From Deltaproteobacteria bacterium (GTDB lineage Bacteria > Bdellovibrionota > FAC87 > UBA2466), in the NCBI GenBank assembly GCA_900299195.1, contig OMIX01000033.1, positions 1 through 64,000 of the forward strand: a DNA stretch of 64,000 nt. Direction: 5' to 3'. The notes beneath the pieces were generated by a model. The model searched no databases, was not told where the DNA came from, and saw only the letters and a program-made list of their open reading frames with translations. The position numbers and the translations under genes are program-made. Every line of letters begins with the position of its first letter. Positions within the stretch are counted from its first letter, which is position 1. Below are positions 53,509 through 63,610 of the stretch, piece after piece.

Positions 53509-54338
53509 TCAGCGGTTTTGAAAAGTTAAATGAAGCTAAAAGATTTGTTCAATCAAAAGTTCCTACTTTTCCTGATTTTTTAATCGTTTTAGGAAGTGGC
53601 CTTTCAAATCTTCTTAATGAAATTCAAGTTGAAACAGAGATCTCTTACCAAGACATTCCCCATGTAGTTCAAACTTCTGTTGAGGGGCATGTGTCTAGAT
53701 TGGTGGTAGGAAAACTAGGAGGAGTTCGAGTCGCCTGCATGCAAGGACGATTGCATTTTTACGAGGGGCTTAAAATGGAGGAGGTTGTTTTTCCATTTCG
53801 AGTATTCGGTATGTGTGGAGCTAAAGTGTTTTTTCTCACTAATGCGGCAGGAGCTCTCCATCCCGACATGCAGCCTGCGGATTTGGTGTTGATTAAAGAT
53901 CACATCAACCTGATGGGAACTAATCCCTTAGTGGGAAAAAATTTAGATTCGTTGGGAACTCGTTTTCCTGACATGACCCATTTGTATGACCCTGAACTGA
54001 GAGGGATCGTTTCGCAAACCGCTAAAAAGTTAGCCATGGAGTTGCGGGAAGGGATTTATGTCGGGCTTCACGGCCCCTCTTATGAGACTCCAGCCGAAAT
54101 CAGAATGTATCAGATCCTAGGTGGAGACGTGGTGGGGATGTCGACCGTTCCTGAGGCTATTGCTCTCCATCACATGGGAAAACGAGTCGTTGCAGTCTCT
54201 TGTGTGACCAACTTGGCTGCTGGAGTCAGTCCCACTCCTTTGGAGCACTCTGAGGTTTCGGAGACGGCAAAAAAGGTTCAAACTAAATTTTGTGCTCTGG
54301 TCAGAGAATCGATTCAATCCATGGAAACTAAGCTATGA
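53505..54338 (+). CDS. punA: Purine nucleoside phosphorylase
   Basis: The enzyme splits guanosine, inosine and deoxy forms into base and pentose 1-phosphate. The 277-residue protein fits the trimeric (mammalian-type) class: LIVLGSGLSNLLNEI, VEGHVSRLVVGKLGGVRVACMQGRLHFYEG, LTNAAGALHPDMQPADLVLIKDHINLMGTNPL, YVGLHGPSYETPAEIRMYQILGGDVVGMSTVPEAI and VSCVTNLAAG. The class fits PunA rather than hexameric DeoD. It overlaps its neighbours by 4 bases on either side. Confidence 0.94.
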   Translation: MISGFEKLNEAKRFVQSKVPTFPDFLIVLGSGLSNLLNEIQVETEISYQDIPHVVQTSVEGHVSRLVVGKLGGVRVACMQGRLHFYEGLKMEEVVFPFRVFGMCGAKVFFLTNAAGALHPDMQPADLVLIKDHINLMGTNPLVGKNLDSLGTRFPDMTHLYDPELRGIVSQTAKKLAMELREGIYVGLHGPSYETPAEIRMYQILGGDVVGMSTVPEAIALHHMGKRVVAVSCVTNLAAGVSPTPLEHSEVSETAKKVQTKFCALVRESIQSMETKL

Positions 54339-54766
54339 AGAGAAAAAATAAAGAGAGCCCCTTCACTAGTGAAGAAAAATCTCTGATAAAAGAGGCTATC
54401 CGAGCTAAAAAAAAGGCTTATGCCCCTTACTCAAAGTATTGGGTAGGAAGTGCTTTAATGGATGACCGAGGTAAAGTTTTTACGGGATGTAATGTGGAAA
54501 ACGCCTCGTATCCGGCCGGGTTGTGTGCAGAAAGAACGGCTATTGTTAAGATGGTCTCTGAGGGGGGGAAAAGGATTAGAAAAATTGTGGTGGCAGCCTC
54601 TTCTCAAGTCCCCGTTTTTCCTTGTGGTATGTGCTTGCAAGTGATTCAAGAGTTTGGCAGCGATTGTGAGGTCATTGCCGTGAATAAAAAAGGGGATCAA
54701 ATTCAAAAAATCACTATGAGCTCCCTCTTTCCATTTGCTTTCGATCCTGAGAAACTAAAGGGATGA
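54335..54766 (+). CDS. cdd: Cytidine deaminase
   Basis: The enzyme deaminates cytidine and deoxycytidine to uridine forms, which deoA can then split. The 143-residue protein has the zinc site Cys64 and catalytic Glu66 (GLCAERTAIVKM), with Cys97 and Cys100 (PCGMC), the tetrameric CDA layout, and the N-terminal YAPYSKYWVGSALM. It overlaps both neighbours by 4 bases (ATGA). Confidence 0.94.
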   Translation: MKRKNKESPFTSEEKSLIKEAIRAKKKAYAPYSKYWVGSALMDDRGKVFTGCNVENASYPAGLCAERTAIVKMVSEGGKRIRKIVVAASSQVPVFPCGMCLQVIQEFGSDCEVIAVNKKGDQIQKITMSSLFPFAFDPEKLKG

Positions 54767-56094
54767 ATTTGGAACATCAAGAATTTAAGTCTATTCCCGA
54801 TCTTACTATCATCGGTGGAACTGCTCTTACTTTTAATAAAACTAATGAAATTATTGAAAATGCCCAGATCGACATTTTGAATGGAAGAATTGTTTCAATA
54901 AAAACTTTAGAGAAACCGACCTCTCTCAAAGCCAAGAAAGTGATTGATGCCGCTCAATGCTTGGTTTTACCAGGGCTAATCAACGGGCATACCCACACGG
55001 GAATGACACTTCTTAGAGGTATCGCTGACGATTTACCTCTGCACACTTGGTTAAATGACAAAATTTTCCCACTTGAAAAAAAATGGGGAAGTCAGGAGTT
55101 TGTTTACTTGGGAACTTTACTGGCCCAAGTTGAAATGATTCGTTCTGGCACAACGCTCTTTAATGATATGTATTATTTTGAAGAATCGGCTGCTAAAGCG
55201 GTTCATGAAAGTGGTTTGAGAGCTATTTGTGGACAGACTTTAGTGGAAATCAGTGGTGTTGAAGATACTCAAAAAATATTTTCGCAATTTGACGAATACT
55301 TATCTACCATCAGCCAATATCATCGGGTTTTACCGGCGATAGCTCCACATTCGATTTATGGAGTTTCAGATAAGGTTTGGGAGAAAGTGGCTTGGTATGC
55401 GGAGCAAAAGGGCTTGAGAGTACATTTACATCTTCAAGAAACTGCGACCGAACTTGAGGATTGTCAAAAAAAACGAAACATGACTCCGACTGAATTTTTT
55501 GAAAAGATTGGAATTTGGAAAAACAGATCCGTTGCCGCTCATGCAGTTTGCATGTCGGACAATGATATTGAGATTTTAAGTCGAAATCGAGTGGGAGTGA
55601 TCCACAATCCTGAATCTAACTTAAAATTGGGTACGCAAATTTCACCTGTGGCCAAAATGCGGGCTGCAGGGGTGAGAGTAGGGGTAGGGACGGATGGTAC
55701 CGCGAGTAACAACAATTTAGATTTGTTACAGGAGGCGGACACAGCGATTAAATTACAGGCGCTGCAGAATGGGGTAGGGAAGCTGAAGTCAGAGGATGTG
55801 GTGAGAATGTTGACTTTAGAGGGGGCGCAGGCTCTGGGGCTGGATCATGAAATCGGCTCTATCGAAGTGGGCAAGTCAGCCGATCTGATAGCGATCAGCA
55901 CTGAATTTGCGCATGCAGTGCCCTTATATAATCCATTTTCCCATTTGGCTTATAGTGCTTGTGGTCGAGACGTGAAGCACAGTGTTGTTGGGGGAACAGT
56001 GTTGATGGAGAATGGAGTTCTTTTAACGCTGGATGAGGAAGCCATTTTAAGTGAGGCTCGATCTTGGGGACGTCGCATTGCCTCTTCATTGTAA
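54763..56094 (+). CDS. Adenosine-type amidohydrolase (MtaD/SAH deaminase family)
   Basis: The 443-residue protein has the zinc-site NGHTHTGMTLLRGIADDLPLHTWL (His76, His78), HLHLQETATELEDC, the motif HAVCMSDNDIEIL with HNPESNLKLGTQISPV, and TDGTASNNNLDL. This is the pattern of 5-methylthioadenosine/S-adenosylhomocysteine deaminases and of related hydrolases such as guanine deaminase. Deamination of adenosine-like nucleosides would feed the purine phosphorylase. It ends the operon. Confidence 0.88.
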   Translation: MNLEHQEFKSIPDLTIIGGTALTFNKTNEIIENAQIDILNGRIVSIKTLEKPTSLKAKKVIDAAQCLVLPGLINGHTHTGMTLLRGIADDLPLHTWLNDKIFPLEKKWGSQEFVYLGTLLAQVEMIRSGTTLFNDMYYFEESAAKAVHESGLRAICGQTLVEISGVEDTQKIFSQFDEYLSTISQYHRVLPAIAPHSIYGVSDKVWEKVAWYAEQKGLRVHLHLQETATELEDCQKKRNMTPTEFFEKIGIWKNRSVAAHAVCMSDNDIEILSRNRVGVIHNPESNLKLGTQISPVAKMRAAGVRVGVGTDGTASNNNLDLLQEADTAIKLQALQNGVGKLKSEDVVRMLTLEGAQALGLDHEIGSIEVGKSADLIAISTEFAHAVPLYNPFSHLAYSACGRDVKHSVVGGTVLMENGVLLTLDEEAILSEARSWGRRIASSL

Positions 56095-56121
56095 ACCCAC
56101 TTCAAAACCGACCACCGCACA

Positions 56122-56150
56122 TTGACTAATTTTGCTACGCAGAAGATAAT
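56122..56150 (+). promoter_or_regulatory. Candidate sigma-70 promoter for prkA
   Basis: TTGACT (56122-56127) and GATAAT (56145-56150) are exactly 17 bases apart, five of six matches each. The implied leader to the prkA ATG at 56277 is about 120 bases long, much longer than other leaders here. Confidence 0.5.
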
Positions 56151-56276
56151 AAAGATGTCAGAGTTCTTGTGAGTTTTACCGTGCCCAAATCGCATCTTGG
56201 TTCATTTTAAAAAGGGGCAGTCGTGGTACTTCATTCCATCAAAAGGTTCCCCCAAACTTTATTTTAGGAGAGGCTT

Positions 56277-58355
56277 ATGTCTTCATCTGCATTGGATGTC
56301 AAAAACTTTATCTCGGGTCTTCAGGATCTAGATAAGTTCGCTAAATACAATTGGGAAGGAACATTTCAGCAATACATTGATATCATCAAAGAAAAGCCTG
56401 AAGTGACTCGCAATGCTTTTCAAAGACTTTATGACCTGATCATAAGCTACGGCACTGAAGAGTATGTGGAATTTAAGAAAAAAATCGTAGCCTATAATTT
56501 CTTTAAAGATCCTTTTGATAACGGAAAAGATGGAGTTTTTGGTCTCGACGTTCACTTAATGAAACTCGTGAACGTATTGAAAGCCGCCGCACAGTCCTAT
56601 GGTCCTGAGAAAAGAGTTATCTTACTTCATGGTCCTGTGGGGAGTTCAAAGAGCACTATTGCTCGATTGATGAAAAAAGGGCTTGAGTATTATTCTACGA
56701 CTGAAGAAGGGGCCATTTATTCCTTCAAGTGGGTTGCGGGACCTGGAAAAATTCCAGAAAAGATTTTGGGAGCCATGGGTGAGCTCAAGTGCCCGATGCA
56801 TGAAGAACCCCTGAAACTAATTCCTCAAGATTTTCGTAAAAAATTTACGGAAGAGATCAATCGTGGAAGAAAAGAAGGTCATCGGATCCATATCGAGGGA
56901 GATTTAGACCCGGCCTGTAACTTTATTTTTAATGAGTTACTCAATTTTTACAAAGGTGATTGGACCAAAGTGGTTGACCACGTCAAAGTTGTCAGAATCA
57001 TGTTGTCTGAAAAAGGAAGAGTGGGCATTGGAACTTTTCAACCAAAGGATGAAAAAAATCAAGATTCCACTGAGCTTACCGGGGACATCAACTACCGGAA
57101 AATAGCGGAGTATGGTTCGGATTCAGATCCGAGAGCTTTTAACTTCGATGGAGAATTTAATATTGCTAATCGAGGTATCGTGGAGTTTATCGAGGTTTTG
57201 AAACTCGATGTGGCGTTTCTTTATGACCTCTTAGGAGCTTCACAAGAGCACAAAGTGAAACCCAAGAAATTCCCACAAACTGATATTGATGAAGTGATCA
57301 TTGGCCACACGAATGAGCCCGAATATCGAAAACTCCAAAATAATGAATTCATGGAGGCTTTGCGTGATCGTACGGTAAAAATCGATGTCCCTTATATCAC
57401 CAAGCTCGGCGAAGAGGTGAAAATTTACAGGAAGGATTTTAACTCCAAGAGCATTAAAGGAAAGCATATTGCTCCTCACACTTTAGAAATGGCTTCGATG
57501 TGGGCTGTATTGACTCGCTTAGAGATTCCTAAAAAAGCGAACCTCACTTTGTTACAAAAGCTGAAGCTATATAACGGAAAGACATTACCGGGATTTACTG
57601 AAGACAATGTGAGAGAACTAAGAAAAGAATCCGTTCGAGAAGGAATGGAAGGAATTTCTCCAAGGTATATTCAGGATAAAATTTCAAACTCCTTGGTTAA
57701 CTCACATGAAGGAAATGTTTCTTGTCTTAATCCCTTCATGGTTCTGAACGAATTGGAAGGGGGATTAAAAAACCATTCCTTGATTTCCTCTGAAGATAAG
57801 AAAAAGCACTATCGAGAGTTATTAGCTGTGGTGAAACAGGAGTATGAAGATATCGTCAAGAGCGAGGTTCAGCGTGCTATTTCTGCTGATGAAGAGGCGA
57901 TGGCCAGGCTCTGTTCCAATTATATTGATAATGTGAAGGCTTACACTCAACGTGAACGAGTTAAGAATCGGTATACAGGACAAGATGAAGAGCCCGATGA
58001 GCGTTTGATGCGTTCCATCGAAGAGAAAATCGATATTCCTGACAGTCGAAAGGATGATTTCCGTCGAGAAGTAATGAACTACATCGGTGCTTTGGCGTTA
58101 GAAGGAAGACAGTTCGACTATAAAACGAATGAACGCCTTCATAAAGCCTTGGAACTAAAATTGTTCGAAGATCAAAAAGATACGATCAAATTGACCAGTT
58201 TGGTTTCCAATATCGTAGATCAAAGTACACAGGAAAAGATCGACATTGTGAAGGGCAGACTCATTAAGAATTATGGGTATTGTGAAATCTGTTCGACCGA
58301 TATTCTCACATTTGTGGCCTCCATCTTTGCTCGAGGCGATGTGAAAAGAAAATAA
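56277..58355 (+). CDS. prkA: PrkA-family serine kinase (YeaG)
   Basis: The 692-residue protein is a PrkA/YeaG member: an AAA-like N-terminal ATPase with P-loop [13 protein letters not shown] (118-130) and a C-terminal kinase-like region. It has the family's [19 protein letters not shown]-type linker and [23 protein letters not shown]. PrkA is a bacterial Ser/Thr kinase active in starvation and sporulation, and the E. coli yeaG-yeaH pair responds to nitrogen starvation. TTTAGGAGAG precedes the ATG. It is the first gene of a prkA-yeaH-spoVR operon, 15 bases before yeaH. Confidence 0.92.
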   Translation: MSSSALDVKNFISGLQDLDKFAKYNWEGTFQQYIDIIKEKPEVTRNAFQRLYDLIISYGTEEYVEFKKKIVAYNFFKDPFDNGKDGVFGLDVHLMKLVNVLKAAAQSYGPEKRVILLHGPVGSSKSTIARLMKKGLEYYSTTEEGAIYSFKWVAGPGKIPEKILGAMGELKCPMHEEPLKLIPQDFRKKFTEEINRGRKEGHRIHIEGDLDPACNFIFNELLNFYKGDWTKVVDHVKVVRIMLSEKGRVGIGTFQPKDEKNQDSTELTGDINYRKIAEYGSDSDPRAFNFDGEFNIANRGIVEFIEVLKLDVAFLYDLLGASQEHKVKPKKFPQTDIDEVIIGHTNEPEYRKLQNNEFMEALRDRTVKIDVPYITKLGEEVKIYRKDFNSKSIKGKHIAPHTLEMASMWAVLTRLEIPKKANLTLLQKLKLYNGKTLPGFTEDNVRELRKESVREGMEGISPRYIQDKISNSLVNSHEGNVSCLNPFMVLNELEGGLKNHSLISSEDKKKHYRELLAVVKQEYEDIVKSEVQRAISADEEAMARLCSNYIDNVKAYTQRERVKNRYTGQDEEPDERLMRSIEEKIDIPDSRKDDFRREVMNYIGALALEGRQFDYKTNERLHKALELKLFEDQKDTIKLTSLVSNIVDQSTQEKIDIVKGRLIKNYGYCEICSTDILTFVASIFARGDVKRK

Positions 58356-58370
58356 AGGAAATACCATCTC

Positions 58371-59476
58371 ATGATGTCGGGGATCAAACGAGATCATCAG
58401 AGGTTTAAGCAGATCGTTAAAGGCAAGATCAAGCAGAACCTCAAAAAGTATATCAGTCACGGTGAGCTCATCGGCCGGCAGGGGAAAGACTATGTCAGCA
58501 TTCCCATCCCCCAAATTGATCTTCCCCGGTTCAAGTTTGGAAAGCGCCAATCGGGGGGGGTGGGACAAGGCGATGGGGCTCCGGGGACTCCCCTGGGACC
58601 GGGTCAGTCCGAAGAAGGGGAACAACAAGCTGGAAATTCGAGTGGTGAACATTCTTTAGAAGTTGATGTGACCTTAGCTGAGTTGGCCCAAATGCTCGCT
58701 GAGGAATTGGAGTTACCTAATATTCAACCTAAAGGTTCTGGCGCCCTTCAAGCGTATAAAAATAAGTATTCTGGAATTCACACCGTAGGTCCTATTCCCT
58801 ACGACATGTCAAAAGAACATTCAAAGAAGCTCTCAAACGTCAGATTGTAACGGGTCAGTACAACCCGGAAGACCCCGTTATCATTCCGATAAAAAAAGAC
58901 CACCGCTACCGCAGTTGGAAAAGCGTCACAAAGCCTGAGAATAATGCTGTGATTATTTACATGATGGACGTTTCGGGAAGTATGGGAGACGAACAAAAAG
59001 AAATTGTTCGTACAGAGTCCTTTTGGATAGATACTTGGATTCGCTCTCAGTATAACGATGTTGAAATCAGGTATATTATTCATGATGCAACTGCAAGAGA
59101 AGTTGATCAGCAAACTTTTTATCACACACGAGAAAGTGGAGGGACTTTAATCAGTTCTGCTTATCGTTTAGCTAACGAGATTATAGATAAAGAGTATCCT
59201 GTGTCGGAATGGAATATTTATTCGTTCCATTTTTCAGACGGTGATAACTGGTCTGGAGAGGACACTAAACTTTGTGTGGAGCTTCTAAGACACGATCTTT
59301 TGCCAAAGTTAAATGCATTTTGTTACGGGCAAGTGGAAAGTAGATATGGCAGCGGTCAGTTTATCAAGGATCTCCTAGAAAATTTCAAAGAAGAAGAACG
59401 TCTGATTACTTCCAAAATTGAGAGCAAGGAAGCGATTTACCGATCTCTTAAAGACTTTTTAGGAAAAGGAAAATGA
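58371..59476 (+). pseudogene. yeaH: yeaH/DUF444 (VWA) gene interrupted by an apparent 1-base frameshift
   Basis: Two frames together cover one YeaH/YhbH protein. The first (58371-58850) ends [17 protein letters not shown] then reads to a stop; the second frame carries [25 protein letters not shown] and MMDVSGSMG, the VWA metal-site motif, up to 59476. Reading across at 58797-58799 with one added C gives [18 protein letters not shown], which matches the family. The joined product would be about 368 residues; B. subtilis YhbH is about 392. Frameshift causes could be a true mutation, a sequencing error in the CCC run, or programmed slippage (no canonical heptamer seen). The second piece alone has a GTG at 58949 and no ribosome site. 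The next gene, spoVR, overlaps its end in ATGA. Confidence 0.85.
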
Positions 59477-60972
59477 GAAGAATTCTTCCCCCCGAATTAC
59501 AAAAGGCCCACTCTGAGATTAAAGAGATCGCTCGAGGTTATGGGTTAGATACCTTTGAGACCGTTTTTGAATTGGTGGACTACGACGAGATTAACGAAAT
59601 TGCTGCGACTGGAGGATTTCCCACTCGTTACCCTCACTGGCGATTTGGAATGGACTACGATTATTTGAGTAAGTCCTATACTTATGGTCTTCAAAAGATT
59701 TATGAACTAGTGATTAATAATGATCCTTGCTATGCCTACCTTCAAACAGGCAATGAAATCGTCGACCAAAAATTGGTGATGGCCCATGTTTATGGCCACA
59801 ATGATTTTTTTAAGAACAACATGTGGTTCTCTAAGACTAATCGAAAAATGCTGGATGAGATGGCTAATCACGCCACCCGAATTAGAGAGTATCAAGATAG
59901 ATACGGTGTAGACACAGTTGAAAATTTTATTGATGTCTGTTGTTCAATAGATAATCTTATCGATTTTTTTTCAGTGTTTGTTCAAAAGCCTAACCCTACG
60001 AAGAAAAACAATCTAGGTCATGCCCTCGACGAATCTTTTGAAGATGTCGGAGTTAAGAAGTTCGGATCCAAAGACTACATGGACAAGTATGTGAACCCTC
60101 GTGATTACCTCGAGGAACAAGAAAAAAAGATTCGTGAGGAATCGGAAAAACACAGAAAGTTTCCATTGGAACCGCAAAGAGACATTCTTCAATTTTTAAT
60201 TCATTGTGCTCCCTTAGATAATTGGCAGAGGGAAATTCTCTCGATTGTCCGTGAAGAAGCTTATTATTTTGCTCCTCAAGGACAGACTAAAATAATGAAT
60301 GAGGGATGGGCTAGTTACTGGCATTCCACGATCATGACTCAACATGTGTTGAAAGATTCGGAAGTGATCGATTACGCAGATCATCATGCAGGAACTATGG
60401 GTTCAAGCCCGGGGCAGATCAATCCGTACAAAATCGGAATTGAGCTTTATCGTGATATTGAAGACCGATGGAATCGTGGAAAGTTCGGGAAAGAATATGA
60501 GGAGTGTGACAGTTCGGAACAGAAAAAGTTTTGGGACAAGAAGACCGGATTGGGTAGACAAAAGATATTTGAAGTTAGAAAACTTCATAACGATGTCACC
60601 TTCATTGACAGTTTTATGAATGAAGAGTTCTGTCATCGGTTGAAACTTTTTACTTATGGGTTCAACCGTAGAACCGGCCAGTATGAAATTGTAGACCGCG
60701 ATTGGAGAAAAGTTAAAAATCAACTTCTCTTTTCTCTAACTAACTTTGGCAATCCTATCATTTGTGTTGAAGATGCCAATTTTGAGAATCGAGCCGAATT
60801 GCTTTTAACCCATCGGCATGAGGGAGTGGATTTAGAGTTTGATAAGGCCTCTGAAACCCTACGAAACATCCAGCTTCTTTGGAAAAGGCCAGTCCATATC
60901 ATCACCAAGTATAATAACCAGGCCAAGCTACTGACTCACGACGGTAAAGAGCTTAAAGAGAAAGACGTCTAG
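59473..60972 (+). CDS. spoVR: SpoVR-family protein (YcgB)
   Basis: The 499-residue protein is a full-length SpoVR homologue, recognisable by [58 protein letters not shown] (36-94), [37 protein letters not shown] and [23 protein letters not shown]. SpoVR is needed for spore cortex formation in Bacillus and accompanies PrkA and YeaH in many Gram-negatives; its biochemical role is unknown. It overlaps yeaH by 4 bases (ATGA), closing the operon. Confidence 0.93.
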   Translation: MRRILPPELQKAHSEIKEIARGYGLDTFETVFELVDYDEINEIAATGGFPTRYPHWRFGMDYDYLSKSYTYGLQKIYELVINNDPCYAYLQTGNEIVDQKLVMAHVYGHNDFFKNNMWFSKTNRKMLDEMANHATRIREYQDRYGVDTVENFIDVCCSIDNLIDFFSVFVQKPNPTKKNNLGHALDESFEDVGVKKFGSKDYMDKYVNPRDYLEEQEKKIREESEKHRKFPLEPQRDILQFLIHCAPLDNWQREILSIVREEAYYFAPQGQTKIMNEGWASYWHSTIMTQHVLKDSEVIDYADHHAGTMGSSPGQINPYKIGIELYRDIEDRWNRGKFGKEYEECDSSEQKKFWDKKTGLGRQKIFEVRKLHNDVTFIDSFMNEEFCHRLKLFTYGFNRRTGQYEIVDRDWRKVKNQLLFSLTNFGNPIICVEDANFENRAELLLTHRHEGVDLEFDKASETLRNIQLLWKRPVHIITKYNNQAKLLTHDGKELKEKDV

Positions 60973-61085
60973 ACGATACCAGTTCCAAAATAGTCCCAAC
61001 CCACCTAAAAAACCCAAAATTCTCAATAAAACCAGGATGACGACTTTAAAAGAAGGGGGTAGACTATTTTTCTTTAGGAGAGTTT

Positions 61086-62369
61086 ATGTTGGACCATTCC
61101 GAAACAGTGATCGTTGGATGGGAAGACCATCCGTTTTATAAAAATTGCCTCGATGTGATGAGCGCAGCGGGTCGTCAAATTGATCTCGACCCTAATGTCT
61201 ATCAAAGATTGGCTAAGCCTCGACGGGTACTTTACGTTTCAATCCCAGTGCGAATGGACGATGGATCTATCAAAGTGTTTGATGGGTTTAGAGTTCAGCA
61301 CAATACTACTTTGGGTCCCGCCAAAGGGGGAATCCGTTACCATCCGGAAGTAAACCTGGCGGAAACTTCTGCGTTATCGATGCTCATGACCTTTAAGAAT
61401 TCTCTAGTGGGACTTCCTCTGGGAGGAGCCAAAGGTGGGATTCGCTGCGATCCGAGTACCATGTCTCGTCGGGAGAAACAAAGTTTAACACGTCGGTACA
61501 CTTCAGAAATTTTTATGCTGATTGGCCCGGATAGAGATATTCCAGCGCCGGATGTAGGAACGGATGCTCAGACCATGGCTTGGGTCATGGACACGTACAG
61601 TGCTCAGTTAGGTTATGCGGTTCCAGGAGTGGTGACTGGAAAACCCATTGAGATTGGGGGATCACTTGGCCGAGTGGACGCGACTGGTAGAGGGGTTGTC
61701 TACACCGTGATTGAAGCTGCAAAACGGCTCAACATGGAATTAGGCGAAAATACCACAGTTGCCGTGCAGGGCTTTGGAAATGTGGGATATTATTCAGCCA
61801 AGATCATTAACGGTTTAGGATGTAAAGTGGTCGCCGTGAGTGATGTTTCTGGGGGAATTTATAATAGTAAAGGGCTCGATTTGGTAGCAGCTAAAAACTG
61901 GCTCAACGAGCATCGAAGCTTTGAAGGATTTCCGGGGGGAGATAAGCTCTCCAATAAAGAACTTCTGGAGCTTAAGGTAGATATCTTGATTCCTGCAGCT
62001 TTGAGTAATCAAATTACCAAAGAGAATGCCGACAAAGTGAAATGTCGGATTTTAGCTGAAGGAGCCAACGGCCCGACTACGATTGAAGCCAATGAGATTT
62101 TGAATGAAAAGGGAGTTTTCACTATTCCTGACATCCTCGCCAACTCCGGCGGGGTGATCGTTTCTTACTCCGAATGGGTTCAAGGAATGCAGAGCTTCTT
62201 TTGGAGCGAAAAAGATGTGAATAATAAGCTATGGGATATTATCTCTAATGCTTTCTCAAGAGTTTATGATTTTCATCAAGCTAAAAAAGTGGATATGAGG
62301 CTCTCGGCTTTTGCAGTGTCGATTGAGCATTTGTCAAAAGCGATGCTTTATCGAGGATTTTTCCCATAA
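61086..62369 (+). CDS. gdhA: Glutamate dehydrogenase
   Basis: The enzyme interconverts glutamate and 2-oxoglutarate plus ammonia. The 427-residue protein has GPAKGGIRYHP (77-87, Lys80), the catalytic region LVGLPLGGAKGGIRCDPS (Lys116), IPAPDVGTDAQTMAW, and the Rossmann motif VQGFGNVGYYSA. Length and the GGAKGGI motif fit hexameric GDHs of the catabolic or archaeal-like subgroup; the coenzyme is not determined. TTTAGGAGAG precedes the ATG. It is transcribed separately from spoVR, with a weak candidate promoter ATGACG-N17-TAGACT at 61037-61065. Confidence 0.93.
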   Translation: MLDHSETVIVGWEDHPFYKNCLDVMSAAGRQIDLDPNVYQRLAKPRRVLYVSIPVRMDDGSIKVFDGFRVQHNTTLGPAKGGIRYHPEVNLAETSALSMLMTFKNSLVGLPLGGAKGGIRCDPSTMSRREKQSLTRRYTSEIFMLIGPDRDIPAPDVGTDAQTMAWVMDTYSAQLGYAVPGVVTGKPIEIGGSLGRVDATGRGVVYTVIEAAKRLNMELGENTTVAVQGFGNVGYYSAKIINGLGCKVVAVSDVSGGIYNSKGLDLVAAKNWLNEHRSFEGFPGGDKLSNKELLELKVDILIPAALSNQITKENADKVKCRILAEGANGPTTIEANEILNEKGVFTIPDILANSGGVIVSYSEWVQGMQSFFWSEKDVNNKLWDIISNAFSRVYDFHQAKKVDMRLSAFAVSIEHLSKAMLYRGFFP

Positions 62370-62440
62370 ATTCAATCAGAGAGCTGGTCTAACCTGCTTT
62401 CTAAAACTTGAGTTAAATCATAAACGCTCGGAGGTGTTCG

Positions 62441-63610
62441 ATGTCTAATCACTTAGGCGTTGTGGTCTTGGTGTTTTTGCTGTTCCAATATTCTGCATTG
62501 GGTGGCAAGAGCCTTTTGTGCCCTCCCGGGACTCAACTTGAACTTAAAAAAGAGGGTAAGAAGCAAACCGAAATGTGTGTTAAGGCGATGGAAGTTTGTC
62601 CCCAAAATGATTTCGTCGAAATATTACCCAAAAGCTTTGATTCTAACGGAGGATGTCGAGTCCCTCATGGGCCCACTCGGTATACCTATGAGGATGGCGG
62701 GCAGTTAATTGTCCATTACGTCGCAGGCGTAATTCATGGCAAGTCTCTGGCTTTAACTCCTAAAAAAGTCCTATTTGCAGATGAAAATTATTCACAAGGA
62801 TTAAAACAGGGACCCCAAAAATCATTTTATTTTAGTGGAAAAAAGAAAAGTGAGGAAAATTACGTTTCAGGAATTAAGCAGGGCGAACAACTCACCTGGC
62901 ATGAAAATGGAGAACTAGAGAGCCGATCGTTTTATGAAGAAGGGGTTCCTTCTGGAGTTTGGACTTCATGGTACCCCAATGGAAATAAAAAGACTGAAGT
63001 GAATTCCGGCAAGCTAGGTTGGGAAGGGTTGTATCGGGATTGGTATGCCAACGGACGGTTGCATTTAGCGGCCCAGTATAAAAACGGTCAGCTAGAGGGC
63101 ACCTACTCGTTATTTTATGGGGATGGCAAGCCAATGTCTGAACGACGCTACTCCAAAGGTCTACTCGAAGGGTCATTTGAGGAATGGGATGAGAAAGGTT
63201 CAAAAGTAGCAGTAAGTCTCTATCATGAAGGAAAGTTTCAGGAGTGGATCAATTCCCCCAAGGATGAAAACCGCGAAGCTCCAATGCAAACTAATCGAGA
63301 AGTGGCTTCAACGGTTTTACAAGGGGATTTTGACGGCAACGGATATTTAGACGGAGTCGCTTCTAACTCAGCTGGAAAAACCCACATTGTTCTTCGGCAG
63401 AGAGAAAAGACCTTAAAAGAGATCATACTCTCTGAACCTTTGGTAGAGATCTATAGTGCTAGAACTCGAGAAGGGCAGTTTGGGGAGCCAGCAACTCCAC
63501 GGGACGGTCTGGTGATATGGGGAAAAGGTAAACAAACCAAAGTCTATCTTTATGACTTTAATTCAAGTCAATTTGAGATGACCTCCCATTTATCTGACTT
63601 AGATATTTAA
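62441..63610 (+). CDS. Secreted MORN-repeat (MORN_2, YwqK-like) protein
   Basis: The 389-residue protein has a signal peptide (about 1-20), a cysteine-containing N-terminal part (LCPPGTQLEL, MCVKAMEVCPQ, GGCRVPHGP), then about six MORN_2 repeats (for example SGKKKSEENYVSGIKQGEQLTWHENGELESRSFYEEGVPSGVWTSWYPNGNKKTEV) from about 105 to 270. A C-terminal segment (about 285-389) with DFDGNGYLDGVASNSAGKTHIVLR resembles an FG-GAP/VCBS-like beta-blade. Related YwqK-type proteins are sometimes listed as antitoxins, which the signal peptide makes unlikely here. The role is unknown, probably in the envelope. Its stop overlaps that of purA by 4 bases. Confidence 0.8.
   Translation: MSNHLGVVVLVFLLFQYSALGGKSLLCPPGTQLELKKEGKKQTEMCVKAMEVCPQNDFVEILPKSFDSNGGCRVPHGPTRYTYEDGGQLIVHYVAGVIHGKSLALTPKKVLFADENYSQGLKQGPQKSFYFSGKKKSEENYVSGIKQGEQLTWHENGELESRSFYEEGVPSGVWTSWYPNGNKKTEVNSGKLGWEGLYRDWYANGRLHLAAQYKNGQLEGTYSLFYGDGKPMSERRYSKGLLEGSFEEWDEKGSKVAVSLYHEGKFQEWINSPKDENREAPMQTNREVASTVLQGDFDGNGYLDGVASNSAGKTHIVLRQREKTLKEIILSEPLVEIYSARTREGQFGEPATPRDGLVIWGKGKQTKVYLYDFNSSQFEMTSHLSDLDI

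Noticed and set aside
58797-58815. Programmed -1 frameshift site in yeaH
   Set aside because: No canonical X-XXY-YYZ heptamer is present and no downstream pseudoknot was recognised. A missing C in CCC is simpler, so it is listed as a frameshift of unknown cause.
60966-60975. CGTCTAGACG palindrome at the spoVR stop as a terminator
   Set aside because: The palindrome has no loop and no T-run, and it includes the stop codon; it is more likely chance.
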